64,000 bases of DNA from Lachnospiraceae bacterium (GCA_011960625.1 BLMJ01000232.1:1-64000), one strand, 5' to 3'; positions 19,188 through 29,219 are shown, counted from the stretch's first letter. Translations and numbers: made by a program. The notes: generated from the sequence alone by a model not told the origin.

Positions 19188-19367
19188 CTATTGGTTGGTA
19201 ACTGTAGAAATAATAGGCTTTCCATCGCGGTCAAGCAGCGGTGATAATCCGCCTGCGCTGCCGGTGTGATGGTATAAATAATTCACTCCAGTTACTTTAT
19301 CTACCCAAATTTCCATAATATTCAAGGTGCCTTGTGAGTAGACTATTTCAAACCTGTCTTTTTTCAT
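19188..19367 (-). CDS. Small DUF6440-like protein (59 aa)
   Basis: MKKDRFEIVYSQGTLNIMEIWVDKVTGVNYLYHHTGSAGGLSPLLDRDGKPIISTVTNQ* read from the minus strand with GAAAGGAGAG ribosome-binding site. Absent from the ORF track, presumably by length cutoff. Confidence 0.8.
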   Translation of the reverse strand: MKKDRFEIVYSQGTLNIMEIWVDKVTGVNYLYHHTGSAGGLSPLLDRDGKPIISTVTNQ

Positions 19368-19576
19368 TGTCTGTCTCTCCTTTCAAGTTCCCGAAAAAAG
19401 GGACTTTCATATTTTGTATTATACTAAAAAAGTCTCAGCATTTCAAGTATCTTACGAGGGCTGCCATGCAGGTAAAAAGTTACTGCGCTGTTTTGGGAGG
19501 AATCAGTTTAGATATTTGATTGCGGACGTAGGATGTGTTATCATAAGCCCAAAGATTTTGGTGAGGAGGTTCATCC

Positions 19577-20284
19577 ATGAAGGTAGAAAGAATGTGGTAT
19601 GATTGTCTGATTATAGATGATGAGAAACTTCTTGCGGATAGCACAGCGGAATATTTTAATCTTTTCGGAGTCAAGACGAAGGCAGTATACGGTGTTGCGG
19701 GATGCCGAGAATTTTTTGAGAGAAATACGGCCGGGCTTTTGCTTCTGGATATCAATCTAGAGGACGGCAGCGGTTTTGAACTATGTAAAGAGCTCAGGGA
19801 GAAGACGGAGATTCCCATTTTATTTATCTCCGCCCGTACCAGTGATGATGACAAGATTATAGCCTTCCATATCGGAGGGGATGATTACGTTCAGAAGCCC
19901 TATTCTTTGAGCGTCCTGCTTGCAAAGGTTAAGACGGTACTAAAACGTTTTGGACATAGTGGGACACCAAGAGATACCGTATATTCCGACGGGCGGCTTG
20001 CCGTAGACTTTCAGGCAAAGCAGGTATCTGTCGCTGGAAATGTTGTCAAGCTTACAGCGCGGGAATTTAAACTTCTGGCATATCTAATCAAGAATGAAAA
20101 TAGGGTACTCTCCAAACAGGAATTGTTTGAAGAGGTCTGGGAGGACAGGTTCACTGCCGATGGGACATTGAACGTGCATATCCGTAAGATCCGCGAGGCA
20201 ATCGAGCGAAATCCCGGCAAACCAGAGTATATTATTACAGTCTGGGGTGATGGTTATAGATTCTGCGGAGGTTCAAACTCTTGA
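19577..20284 (+). CDS. Response regulator, OmpR/PhoB family
   Basis: Receiver (LIIDDEKLLA, LLLLDINLEDGSGFELCKELRE) plus winged helix (LTAREFKLLAYLIKNENRVLSKQELFEEVWED). Confidence 0.93.
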   Translation: MKVERMWYDCLIIDDEKLLADSTAEYFNLFGVKTKAVYGVAGCREFFERNTAGLLLLDINLEDGSGFELCKELREKTEIPILFISARTSDDDKIIAFHIGGDDYVQKPYSLSVLLAKVKTVLKRFGHSGTPRDTVYSDGRLAVDFQAKQVSVAGNVVKLTAREFKLLAYLIKNENRVLSKQELFEEVWEDRFTADGTLNVHIRKIREAIERNPGKPEYIITVWGDGYRFCGGSNS

Positions 20285-21591
20285 AAAGAGAAGGGAAAAA
20301 TACTTTTTTGATTGGATTACTGATTCTTTTTGCAGTAGAAGTGACGGCTGTGTTCCTGTTTGCCTTTAGGGAAACGGATGAACGGCAGGATTCTGTTCTG
20401 GTAAACGAGGCAGTCCAGACAGTCCAGGCAGACTGGGAGAGTCTCGTTGGCGGCAGGAAAGAACACGAAAACCAGACAGAGCTTGCGTATGTCGTGCTGG
20501 ATATGGACGGAAGGGTTTTGTTTCGAACCGCACCAGGGCTTAGCGAAAGTATCAATAGGGCTGTGCTTCACAGAGATACCATTCTCGATCTCACGGTCGG
20601 CGGCCAGATTGTGGGGAAGCTTATCATTGAGAATGACAGCGGCCAGATTTACAAGAAGCAGAAACAGACGTTTACCCTCGTAATGTTGGCGGCTATGCTC
20701 CTGCAATGCGGTATCTGTATCGGATATTTTGCTTATATAAAATGTGTGATCATAAGACCCTTTCAAAAACTAAAGGGCTTCGCACAGCGTGTTGCCGGCG
20801 GCAATCTGGATATTCCGCTTACAATGGACAGGCAGAACCTTTTCGGCGCATTTACGGAGAGTTTTGACATCATGCGTTCAGAACTAAAAAAAGCGCGGAT
20901 TGCGGAGGCGAAAGCCAATGCCAGTAAGAAGGAGCTTGTTGCGAAGCTGTCCCACGACATCAAGACGCCTGTCGCTAGTATTAAGGCAGCGTCCGAAGTA
21001 GGGGCGGCGCTGGCTGACAGCGAAAGGGTTAAGGATAACTATACACAGATTATCCGCAAGGCAGACCAGATTAACGAACTTATTACCAACCTGTTTACGG
21101 CAGCTTTGGAGGAGCTTGAGCAGCTTGCGGTGACGCCTGTGGACATGGGGAGCGCAGCCCTTCAGGAAATGCTTGAAAGTGCGGATTATCTTCATCGCGG
21201 GGCGGTTCCGGAGATACCAAGCTGTATGCTGTATGCAGATCCTCTCCGGCTTAACCAGGTGTTCGACAATATTTTTGCAAATTCTTATAAATATGCTGAT
21301 ACGAAGATTGAGGTTACGGCACGCAGGGAAGGAAGGCGGCTAATGATATGTATGGAAGATTATGGGGGCGGCGTCCGTGAAGAAGAGGTGCCGCTTTTAA
21401 AGGAGAAATTTAAGAGGGGGAGCAATGCGGGAAATGTGGAAGGCGCTGGGCTTGGGCTTTATATTTCGGATTATTTTATGAAGGAGATGGGGGGAGAGCT
21501 TGTGATAAAAAATGGCGGGCATGGATTGGAGGTGACTGTGGGAGTTCTTTTGGACCCTAAAAATTCGGCAGATCCAGAAAGCCACTTTTAA
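20281..21591 (+). CDS. Sensor histidine kinase (HAMP, HisKA, HATPase)
   Basis: H box KLSHDIKTPVASIKAASEVG, N box NQVFDNIFANSYKYAD, G box EGAGLGLYISDYF. TTG start overlaps the regulator stop. Confidence 0.93.
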   Translation: MKREGKNTFLIGLLILFAVEVTAVFLFAFRETDERQDSVLVNEAVQTVQADWESLVGGRKEHENQTELAYVVLDMDGRVLFRTAPGLSESINRAVLHRDTILDLTVGGQIVGKLIIENDSGQIYKKQKQTFTLVMLAAMLLQCGICIGYFAYIKCVIIRPFQKLKGFAQRVAGGNLDIPLTMDRQNLFGAFTESFDIMRSELKKARIAEAKANASKKELVAKLSHDIKTPVASIKAASEVGAALADSERVKDNYTQIIRKADQINELITNLFTAALEELEQLAVTPVDMGSAALQEMLESADYLHRGAVPEIPSCMLYADPLRLNQVFDNIFANSYKYADTKIEVTARREGRRLMICMEDYGGGVREEEVPLLKEKFKRGSNAGNVEGAGLGLYISDYFMKEMGGELVIKNGGHGLEVTVGVLLDPKNSADPESHF

Positions 21592-21684
21592 ATTGTATCT
21601 TTTTATAGTATAATATAATTTAAATAGTTCCAATTAGCTGCGGTTTCTTCCAAGGATAAGGCAGGAAGGAAGGTTTAGAGCAAT

Positions 21685-24600
21685 ATGATAATCCAAACCA
21701 ACATACCGGCTATGTTTGCGCTGCGGCAGAAGAAGAGTACTGACAATTCAGTTGCAAAGAATTTGGAAAAGCTCTCTTCGGGTTTTCGGATTCGGAATGC
21801 GGCGGATGATGCGGCAGGCCTTGCCGTATCGGAAAAGATGCGCGCTCAGATTACCGAGCTGGAACGCTGCGAAATCAATGTTTCCGAGGGAATCGACATT
21901 GCACAGAGCGCAGACGGTGCACTAGAAGAGGTAGACGAGATGCTGCGCAGGGCCAGAGAACTGTGTCTGCAGGCGAGCAACGGCACCTACACCGACCAGG
22001 AACGCCTCTACATGAGTGAGGAGATTAACCAGCTCTTTGGCGAGATTGACCACATCACGTCGACCAGCAGGTATAATACCATTCCCCTCTTCCGCAGTAT
22101 TCCCACTGACTCCAACGACCCTGTTTATCTCTATCTGGAAGAGTTCAACAAAGTTGCGGATCAGCAATTGTGGGGCGAGATGGACTTTGTGAAAGACGAG
22201 AAGTTTGGCCCGCCCGCTGATCCCACCCCCGCAACCGTTACATTCCAGCTGGAGGACGACATAGGAACGAGCTATGCGTCAGTGCTGGACAAAAGATCAA
22301 TTAAAATCGGCAGCACTATGTACACTTTCCGGGCAGACGTCGATAGAAACCTCTCTGGCAACCCAAGTATCATTTCAATCAAGAATATCCAGACGGTCAA
22401 GGAGGCGATGGAGAAGCTTGCCGACTTCCCTCATATCGACAAGGTAACCGTAGATGCAACCACTAACAAGGTAACCCTTACGGGAAGTTTGGACGACCAC
22501 TATTATACTGTTCAGGCGAATGGAACCTCTTCACAGTATCGGGCGCCGAAAGGAACAGGGGAAGGTAAAAATGGCTGGGTAGTACAGAATCCGGCGGGAG
22601 TGGCGTCCCTCGGAGAAGTGGACGGTAATGGTATTACAAACAACCAGCCTGTGTATGGAACGGATTTATCCCTTTCCTTTGATATGTCCAATGTCAAAGA
22701 GCCGATCGACATTGCTAATTTGAGAAGGAATACACTAAGTATTTACATAGAGGGAGTCACTACTCCACACAGCTTAGATATTCCTTACAGCCAGATTTTT
22801 ACTCAGACCACAGGTACGATTACGAGAGATGATTTCGCCAATGCAGTTATAAACAAGCTTAAAAGCACGGCTCCCCTTGACGGCGCCAATACGACGATAA
22901 ACTATACGCCGCCCAATCTGGAGATTCACACACAATTTCCCGCCTCCGCTTCTGACGGTTCGAAGCGTTCGGCGTACATCACGGAATCGACAGAGGGCAG
23001 ACAGGAGGATCCTTTGGGACCGAAATGGCAGACTAGCGCGCCCACTTTCACTACGAGTACCACCCCGCCCTCCGCAGAGGTAGGAGGTACCTTTACTGTA
23101 AATATTCCTGACGCCAGCTCCTTACATGTACCGTTCTCCTTCCAGTTGGGATCCTTTTATCATGTTTTTTATGACAGCACAAACCCGGACACCCAGATAA
23201 AAACAGACGGAACAACGATATTCAGCACCGGAGACTACTACACGAATAAGTATGATATAAGCGGCAAGACACCGGCTCAGATTCGTGAAATAGTGGTGAA
23301 TATGATCAAGAATAAAGGCGGCGGTTCTGTAAAAGAGCAGGGTAATTCGTTGATTTTCACCTCGAATCCGAACACCTCCGCCCCTAGTTTTACAATCCAG
23401 GGGAGCAGCGTGGTGGTTAAAACCGCGATACCGTCCAGTAAGCCTGTGCTGACGGGAAGCACCATTCTTTTTAGCCAGGAAGTGTCCGTTCCTTTTTCTG
23501 TAGAGAAGCCTTTTGACGCCTCCAAGCTCATCGGAAAAGGCTTCGGTCTCAGCAACGGAAACAGCGACTACGTCTACAAGTGGGAATTTACCGACGGAAC
23601 GAGCCTGCGGTCAGACTACCGTGATATGGATATTTCCGGCTGCACCAGCATTTCGGATCTTGCCGCCGCTATGGAAGCAGCCCTCCGAGCGACAAACGAG
23701 TTCAACGACTGCAAAGTTGAAGTGGATGAAAGCCAGACTCCCGCAGCCTTATCCATAAAGTGGCAGCGAAAATGCAATTACAACAAAGTATCGGTTACCG
23801 ATGGCGCGGAGGGCGTGTCGGGGATTATGAAGGGAGGCCCCGAGAAGTTTTCCGGCGGAACTACCGTGGGTCACGAGCAGAAAATTCTGGATTTCTCCTC
23901 GATTAATACCAATAACTTGGATACCCTGTTGGGCAAAGGATTCCGGGTTAATTGTGCAACCTGCGAGGGGGAATATATCAACGTATACTTTTGCTGGAAA
24001 AACGACGGAAGCGCGCCTCCGTCCTTCACCCATGACGTCGTCATCAACGGGCAGACTGTGACCCGTACCATCCACAATATCCCGGTAGAGCTGTCTAAAA
24101 TCACCAGCGGGGATCAGATTGTGAAGAGCATCGTCGATCAGGTGAAGCCAAGCCTCAACCATTATACGGATATGGAAGTGGGCGACCCGTCCACCTCCCT
24201 GGTCATTCAGGACAAACGTCTGGGCAAGATCTTTGACGTTACGACAGGGCAGGAATACATCGGTTCTGTGGAAAGCGGCGTGTTTACGAATTTTACCTAC
24301 AAGGTAACAAAGGAAGAGATTGCTCCGTCTGAGCCGGGCGAAGGACAGTTGTTGGATTTCCGGATCAGCGAAGTCTCTATCTATGCGGGACATAACCCGG
24401 AGCCTGAGTTAATTCCCATCCACCTGCCCTTCCTGTCCCTGACACAGTTAAGGCTGAATCCGCCAAAGCTGGTGGATCTTACAGATAAAGACCAGAAGCC
24501 TTTAAGCCTGCTTAAGAAGATCGACTGTGCCCATGACAGCATCGCAGACATCAGGGCGGTTATGGGGGCAGACTACAACCGTTTAGAGCACGCTTATCAA

Positions 24601-24774
24601 GCTTTGACCAATACTACCGTCAACTTAAAAGATGCAGAAAGCCGCATTCGGGATGCGGATATGGCAGGCCTTATGATGGAAAAGATTAAAAACGACATCT
24701 TAAGGGAGCCCCAGCAGAGCATCATTGCCCAAGCCAGCAAACGTCCTGAACTTGTGCTTCAAATGCTTCGTTAA
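21685..24774 (+). CDS. Very large flagellin (1029 aa)
   Basis: Canonical flagellin N-terminus (NIPAMFALRQKKSTDNSVAKNLEKLSSGFRIRNAADDAAGLAVSEKMRAQI) and C-terminus (NTTVNLKDAESRIRDADMAGLMMEKIKNDILREPQQSIIAQASKRPELVLQMLR). Confidence 0.92.
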   Translation: MIIQTNIPAMFALRQKKSTDNSVAKNLEKLSSGFRIRNAADDAAGLAVSEKMRAQITELERCEINVSEGIDIAQSADGALEEVDEMLRRARELCLQASNGTYTDQERLYMSEEINQLFGEIDHITSTSRYNTIPLFRSIPTDSNDPVYLYLEEFNKVADQQLWGEMDFVKDEKFGPPADPTPATVTFQLEDDIGTSYASVLDKRSIKIGSTMYTFRADVDRNLSGNPSIISIKNIQTVKEAMEKLADFPHIDKVTVDATTNKVTLTGSLDDHYYTVQANGTSSQYRAPKGTGEGKNGWVVQNPAGVASLGEVDGNGITNNQPVYGTDLSLSFDMSNVKEPIDIANLRRNTLSIYIEGVTTPHSLDIPYSQIFTQTTGTITRDDFANAVINKLKSTAPLDGANTTINYTPPNLEIHTQFPASASDGSKRSAYITESTEGRQEDPLGPKWQTSAPTFTTSTTPPSAEVGGTFTVNIPDASSLHVPFSFQLGSFYHVFYDSTNPDTQIKTDGTTIFSTGDYYTNKYDISGKTPAQIREIVVNMIKNKGGGSVKEQGNSLIFTSNPNTSAPSFTIQGSSVVVKTAIPSSKPVLTGSTILFSQEVSVPFSVEKPFDASKLIGKGFGLSNGNSDYVYKWEFTDGTSLRSDYRDMDISGCTSISDLAAAMEAALRATNEFNDCKVEVDESQTPAALSIKWQRKCNYNKVSVTDGAEGVSGIMKGGPEKFSGGTTVGHEQKILDFSSINTNNLDTLLGKGFRVNCATCEGEYINVYFCWKNDGSAPPSFTHDVVINGQTVTRTIHNIPVELSKITSGDQIVKSIVDQVKPSLNHYTDMEVGDPSTSLVIQDKRLGKIFDVTTGQEYIGSVESGVFTNFTYKVTKEEIAPSEPGEGQLLDFRISEVSIYAGHNPEPELIPIHLPFLSLTQLRLNPPKLVDLTDKDQKPLSLLKKIDCAHDSIADIRAVMGADYNRLEHAYQALTNTTVNLKDAESRIRDADMAGLMMEKIKNDILREPQQSIIAQASKRPELVLQMLR

Positions 24775-24790
24775 GAATCCACTCATCAGA

Positions 24791-24819
24791 GAACCGCAGG
24801 ATACTTTCCTGCGGTTCTT
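24791..24819 (+). terminator. Intrinsic terminator after flagellin
   Basis: GAACCGCAGGA-tactt-TCCTGCGGTTCTT. Confidence 0.8.
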
Positions 24820-24949
24820 GAATGTGCGTCTTTGTTTAGGGAGTAAGATATTTAAGGAATCTTTAAGGATTGCCTAAAGACATATAAGATTTAAAAAAAT
24901 AAAATAGAACGTGTAATTGATAACTACCCGTAGTAAAGGAAGAGTTGAT

Positions 24950-25711
24950 ATGAAGAAAATATTACTGAAAACCGAGAATCTAAGCAAATCCTTTTCAAGC
25001 GGCGGAAGCCTGCAGCACGTTCTTAGAAATATTGATCTTGAATTGTACCAAGGAGATTTTACCGTGATCATGGGCGCGAGTGGGGCAGGAAAATCCACGC
25101 TTTTGTACGCCTTGTCAGGAATGGATACGCCCACCCTTGGCACGATTACCTTTGGGGAGCGGGTGATCTCCAATCTGAACCAGGACGAATTGGCCGTATT
25201 CCGGCGCGGCCATTGCGGATTTGTATTCCAGCAGATCTACCTGATCGACGGAATGTCCGTGACGGACAATGTCATGGCGGCGGGGCTGCTTGTAAGCAAG
25301 GATAAGAAAGCAATCCTCGCAAAGGCAAAAGAATTATTTGCAGCTGTGGACATCTCTGAGGAAACACAGAAGAAGTTTCCCACCCAGATATCAGGCGGGG
25401 AGGCCCAGCGGGCGGGAATGGTGCGGGCGTTGATTAACAGTCCGGAAATCCTGTTTGCCGACGAGCCGACGGGAGCGCTTAACTCAAAAACCGGGCTGGG
25501 CGTGCTGGATACGCTGACCCGCTTCAATGAGATGGGGCAGAGCATCGTCATGGTGACTCACGATATGCGTTCCGCAAGGCGCGGCAACCGGATACTTTAC
25601 TTGAAGGACGGCATAATTCTGGGAGAGTGCGATTTGGGAAAAGCTGGTTTGCCGGACGACGCAGGCAGACAAGAAAAGCTTGCCGCTTTCCTTGCGGAAA
25701 TGGGGTGGTAG
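24950..25711 (+). CDS. ABC transporter ATP-binding protein
   Basis: Walker A GASGAGKST, signature ISGGEAQRAGMVRA, Walker B EILFADEPTGALN. Confidence 0.95.
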   Translation: MKKILLKTENLSKSFSSGGSLQHVLRNIDLELYQGDFTVIMGASGAGKSTLLYALSGMDTPTLGTITFGERVISNLNQDELAVFRRGHCGFVFQQIYLIDGMSVTDNVMAAGLLVSKDKKAILAKAKELFAAVDISEETQKKFPTQISGGEAQRAGMVRALINSPEILFADEPTGALNSKTGLGVLDTLTRFNEMGQSIVMVTHDMRSARRGNRILYLKDGIILGECDLGKAGLPDDAGRQEKLAAFLAEMGW

Positions 25712-25713
25712 AA

Positions 25714-28056
25714 ATGGGGAAAAGTTTTCTTCTTGCCCGGTCTAACCTGAAAAAGGCAAAGGGGCAGACCGCAGCCATTATTGTACTTATATTTCTCGCG
25801 GCTCTCATGCTGAACCTGTGGCTTTGGCTGTCCCTGGATTACAGGGAGAATTTCAAACGCTGTCACGACCGGCTGAACGCGGAACACGTCACGTTAGCGA
25901 TCGACGGCGGCAGCAGGGAGGTAGAGGATTTTCTTGAGGATACCTTAGAGGAGGATACCCGTACGGCGGAATATTTTATGGATTCTGTCATGCATATGGT
26001 GGGAACGTTCGAGTATAACGGCGGTGAAATGAATTCGGAGCTTATTTTCTTTGAGAAAGAAGCCGCCCTATCACGTCCGATAGGCAGGATAGAGATTGTT
26101 GAGGACAGTGAGTATACAAGGGGAGTCTATATGCCCAACCTGTACGAATCAGACGAGATTGCCATAGGAAAGACCATAGAGCTTTCAATTGGGAATAGAA
26201 AGATGTCGTATACTGTGTGCGGTTTTTTCAACAGCGCCATGACAGGCTCTCACAATTGCGGTCTGTGCGGGATTTTGATGACGGAAGACTGCTATCAAGA
26301 ACTTAAGGAGACGGCATGTGCGCCTCAGGCAACGCTTTGCTCCATTCGGCTTAAGGACAAATCAGAAAGTGAAGATTACGACGCAATGCTGAAAGACGCT
26401 GTTTCTTCTCGGTTTGCGGCAGCCCGTACTGTGAGCAATACCTATGATCTGGTATCGCGTTCCCGCTATATTTCCCAGATGATATGTTCAGGGATAATGA
26501 GCGCGATGGCATTTTTGATTCTTCTCATTGCCCTTGTTGTGATTGCGTCCAATATCGTCAACTACATTCAGGAGAATATGAAGAACTTAGGTGCTCTCAA
26601 GGCAATCGGCTACACCAGCCGGCAGCTCGTTTCATCTCTTCTTTTGCAGTTTACAGGAATTGCTCTGGCGGTTGCCCTTTGGGGCGCAGGGATTTCCTAT
26701 GCGCTGTTTCCGTATATCAATAAGCTGATGGAATTACAGACGGGAATCCCCTATGAGATTCGGTTCCTGCCAATCCCGTTTTTTCTGACGCTTGGGGTTT
26801 TAGGCGGGGCGGTTTCGTTTGTGGTATGGATATCTTCGCGCAGAATCCGGAAAGTAGAGCCAATCGTTGCGCTTAGGCAGGGAATAAAGACCCACACGTT
26901 TAAGAAAAACCATGTTCCTCTGGAAACCACACGGGCAGGGCTTAACCTTGCGCTGGCGCTTAAGACGGCGTTTTCCGGCATGAAGCATAATGTGACGGTG
27001 TGCATTACCATGCTTGTGTTATCGCTTGTGGCCGTATTTTCAGGGGTGATGTTTGAAAATATGATTACAGATATGACGCCGTTTTTAAATATGATTGTGG
27101 GGGAGACTGCAGATAGCTGTATCAATGTGGAGGCAGAGGCCGAGAAAGAGTTTCTGGATAAAATGGCTGGGGACCAACGGGTAAGCAAGCTCTATCTTTA
27201 TAACAGCGTCCAGATGCTCCATGTGGGCGGCGACGTTCTGATGGTTACGATTACCGATGATTTTTCCAAGGTAAATAATCAGGAAGTGATAGTAGAAGGA
27301 AGATTTCCCAAGTATGACAATGAGATGGCGATTGCCGCAAAATATGCAGAAGAAAGGAAGCTTAGAATCGGGGATGAGATTAAGCTTACGGCAGACGGCA
27401 AACAGGGCGGATATATCATATCAGGATTTGTGCAGATCACCAATAATCTTGGGAAAGACTGTCTGCTGACAAGAGCGGGCTACGAACGGATGGGGGAAAT
27501 GCAGAATACAAGCTATTACCTCAACCTTACGGACGGTACGGATATAGGGGCCTTCAACACGGAAATGAAAGAAAGTCTTGGGGATAAAGTAAACGCGACG
27601 ATTGATATTGAAGCAACGGTCGAAAGCGCGGCCTCCATCTATGTTCTGCTGATGAAGATGATTGTGTTTGCCGTTCTTGCGCTGAGCGTAGTGGTGATTA
27701 CCTTCGTGCTGTACCTGCTTGTGAGGACCATAGTCAGCAATAAGAAACAGGAATACGGGATTCTGAAAGCCCTAGGTTTCACGACGGGACAGTTGATCCT
27801 GCAGACGGCTCTTTCCTTTATGCCGGCAGTGGTTCTCTCTGCCGTTGTTGGAGTGACTGTGTGCAGCTTTATTATTAATCCTTTAGCCGCTTTGTTTTTA
27901 AAGGATATCGGGATTGTGAAGTGTACGTTCAAAGTTCCGATTGGGTACAATATCCTTGCGGGGATAGGGATGATCGGGGCGGCGTTTGGGATCGCGTGCC
28001 TGTTATCCATGAAGATAAAGAAGATTACGCCCAGGGCGCTGCTTGCGGGAGAGTAA
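25714..28056 (+). CDS. ABC transporter permease (FtsX family, full-length)
   Basis: Start MGKSFLLARSNLKKAKGQTAAIIVLIFLAALMLN. Two FtsX-type TM blocks (ENMKNLGALKAIGYTSRQLVSSLLLQF; NKKQEYGILKALGFTTGQLILQTALSF). Confidence 0.93.
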   Translation: MGKSFLLARSNLKKAKGQTAAIIVLIFLAALMLNLWLWLSLDYRENFKRCHDRLNAEHVTLAIDGGSREVEDFLEDTLEEDTRTAEYFMDSVMHMVGTFEYNGGEMNSELIFFEKEAALSRPIGRIEIVEDSEYTRGVYMPNLYESDEIAIGKTIELSIGNRKMSYTVCGFFNSAMTGSHNCGLCGILMTEDCYQELKETACAPQATLCSIRLKDKSESEDYDAMLKDAVSSRFAAARTVSNTYDLVSRSRYISQMICSGIMSAMAFLILLIALVVIASNIVNYIQENMKNLGALKAIGYTSRQLVSSLLLQFTGIALAVALWGAGISYALFPYINKLMELQTGIPYEIRFLPIPFFLTLGVLGGAVSFVVWISSRRIRKVEPIVALRQGIKTHTFKKNHVPLETTRAGLNLALALKTAFSGMKHNVTVCITMLVLSLVAVFSGVMFENMITDMTPFLNMIVGETADSCINVEAEAEKEFLDKMAGDQRVSKLYLYNSVQMLHVGGDVLMVTITDDFSKVNNQEVIVEGRFPKYDNEMAIAAKYAEERKLRIGDEIKLTADGKQGGYIISGFVQITNNLGKDCLLTRAGYERMGEMQNTSYYLNLTDGTDIGAFNTEMKESLGDKVNATIDIEATVESAASIYVLLMKMIVFAVLALSVVVITFVLYLLVRTIVSNKKQEYGILKALGFTTGQLILQTALSFMPAVVLSAVVGVTVCSFIINPLAALFLKDIGIVKCTFKVPIGYNILAGIGMIGAAFGIACLLSMKIKKITPRALLAGE

Positions 28057-28145
28057 GAAAAATATGCAAGGGGCTTCTGCGATAAGCAAGATTTATGCTT
28101 AGTGCAAAGGCCCCTTATGCAGTGTGCCGATGGAAGGGTGAGACA

Positions 28146-28847
28146 TCAACCGATATCTTTTCTGCTCCTTAGATACAAATTAAGGGAGTAAGCAGCCGGC
28201 AGAATGAGGATGACCGCGATCACTGCCGGCAGTACCCAGCTTAAGCGGAGAAAGGCATTGAGGATACACAGGATTCCGGCCCCGGCGTACAGACGTCCCG
28301 AGAACCGGTGTGTGCAAGTCCAGTTATTTTCATCCGCCAGCGTCCATGGAAGTTTGATGCCCACCGTATAATTCTGGCGGCACTTAGGCAGGTAATTCCC
28401 AATCAGGAAAAAGATAACCCCCATCATCAGGTTTATAAAAAATGCAGAATTTAGCCAATCTGCCATAGAAAGCTCAAGTGCGTACCCATAGACGCCAGCG
28501 CAGCATACCAGTGAGCATACCGGACAGATAAGCAGAACCAGCCGGTACATCTTCGGACTGATATTCTTGTACTTTGGGTCGATTGCGGTACAAAAGGCAC
28601 ATAGAAGGTGGGCCGCAAATATAAATGCAGGAATCCCCAGAACGGCAAAGGTCTTAGAGCTAAATCCGTTGGGCGTGCCGTCGGATGCGAAATGCGTGGC
28701 AATTGTGTCCGGAAGCCGGTTCCAGCATAAGATTCCGATCAGTATGGGCAGTAATGTGACAAGGCTGGTGAGCAGTATCAAAATGCGATGGCTTTGGAGC
28801 ATAGACTGATTCCCCTGGTCCATATTCATTCCGTCTCTTTTATTCAT
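28146..28847 (-). CDS. SdpI-family (DUF1648) membrane protein, putative immunity/signalling
   Basis: N-term PILIGILCWNRLPDTIATHFASDGTPNGFSSKTF. C-terminal SdpI-like GIKLPWTLADENNWTCTHRFSGRL. Confidence 0.88.
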   Translation of the reverse strand: MNKRDGMNMDQGNQSMLQSHRILILLTSLVTLLPILIGILCWNRLPDTIATHFASDGTPNGFSSKTFAVLGIPAFIFAAHLLCAFCTAIDPKYKNISPKMYRLVLLICPVCSLVCCAGVYGYALELSMADWLNSAFFINLMMGVIFFLIGNYLPKCRQNYTVGIKLPWTLADENNWTCTHRFSGRLYAGAGILCILNAFLRLSWVLPAVIAVILILPAAYSLNLYLRSRKDIG

Positions 28848-29116
28848 GATTCATTTCCTCCTTTTAAATTAGAAAGCCAGGCCATCAATTCCTCCACCAC
28901 GGAAGTATTCAGTTCATAGTATACAAAATTCTTGTATTTTGATTCATAAACCAGATCTGCTTTTTTCAAAATTCCCAGGTGGTATGAGATGGTGGCGCCG
29001 GTCATGTCAAAATGACTCCCGATTTCTCCGGCTGACATAGCTCCGGATTTCAGCAGCGTAAGGATTTCACGCCGGACGGGGTCGGATAACGCTTTGAAGG
29101 TCTGTCCGAAACTCAA
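28844..29116 (-). CDS. ArsR-family repressor, SdpR-like
   Basis: FKALSDPVRREILTLLKSGAMSAGEIGSHFDMTGATISYHLGILKKADLVYESKYKNFVYYELNTSV. Stop overlaps the SdpI start. Confidence 0.9.
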   Translation of the reverse strand: MSFGQTFKALSDPVRREILTLLKSGAMSAGEIGSHFDMTGATISYHLGILKKADLVYESKYKNFVYYELNTSVVEELMAWLSNLKGGNES

Positions 29117-29140
29117 TAAGCATCCCTCCTGTTTAATAAG

Positions 29141-29162
29141 TATTTAGAAATATTTCTAAATA
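29141..29162. promoter_or_regulatory. Operator-like palindrome 1 (TATTTAGA-N6-TCTAAATA)
   Basis: Perfect 22-bp palindrome 25 bp upstream of the SdpR-like start. Confidence 0.7.
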
Positions 29163-29195
29163 GATAATAACACTGGCACATGAAAATAGCAAGAG

Positions 29196-29219
29196 CTATT
29201 TAGAAAAAAATCTAAATAG
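29196..29219. promoter_or_regulatory. Operator-like palindrome 2 (TATTTAGA-N6-TCTAAATA)
   Basis: CTATTTAGA-AAAAAA-TCTAAATAG, same half-sites and spacer as site 1, centre-to-centre 56 bp. Confidence 0.7.

Noticed and set aside
21592-21684. Sigma-D (flagellar) promoter upstream of the flagellin
   Set aside because: A TAAA and a GC-containing box can be drawn, but the match to GCCGATAA is too poor to claim.
22200-24300. Flagellinolysin-type HExxH protease domain in the giant flagellin
   Set aside because: No HExxH motif is present. The only HE (GHEQKI) lacks the second His.
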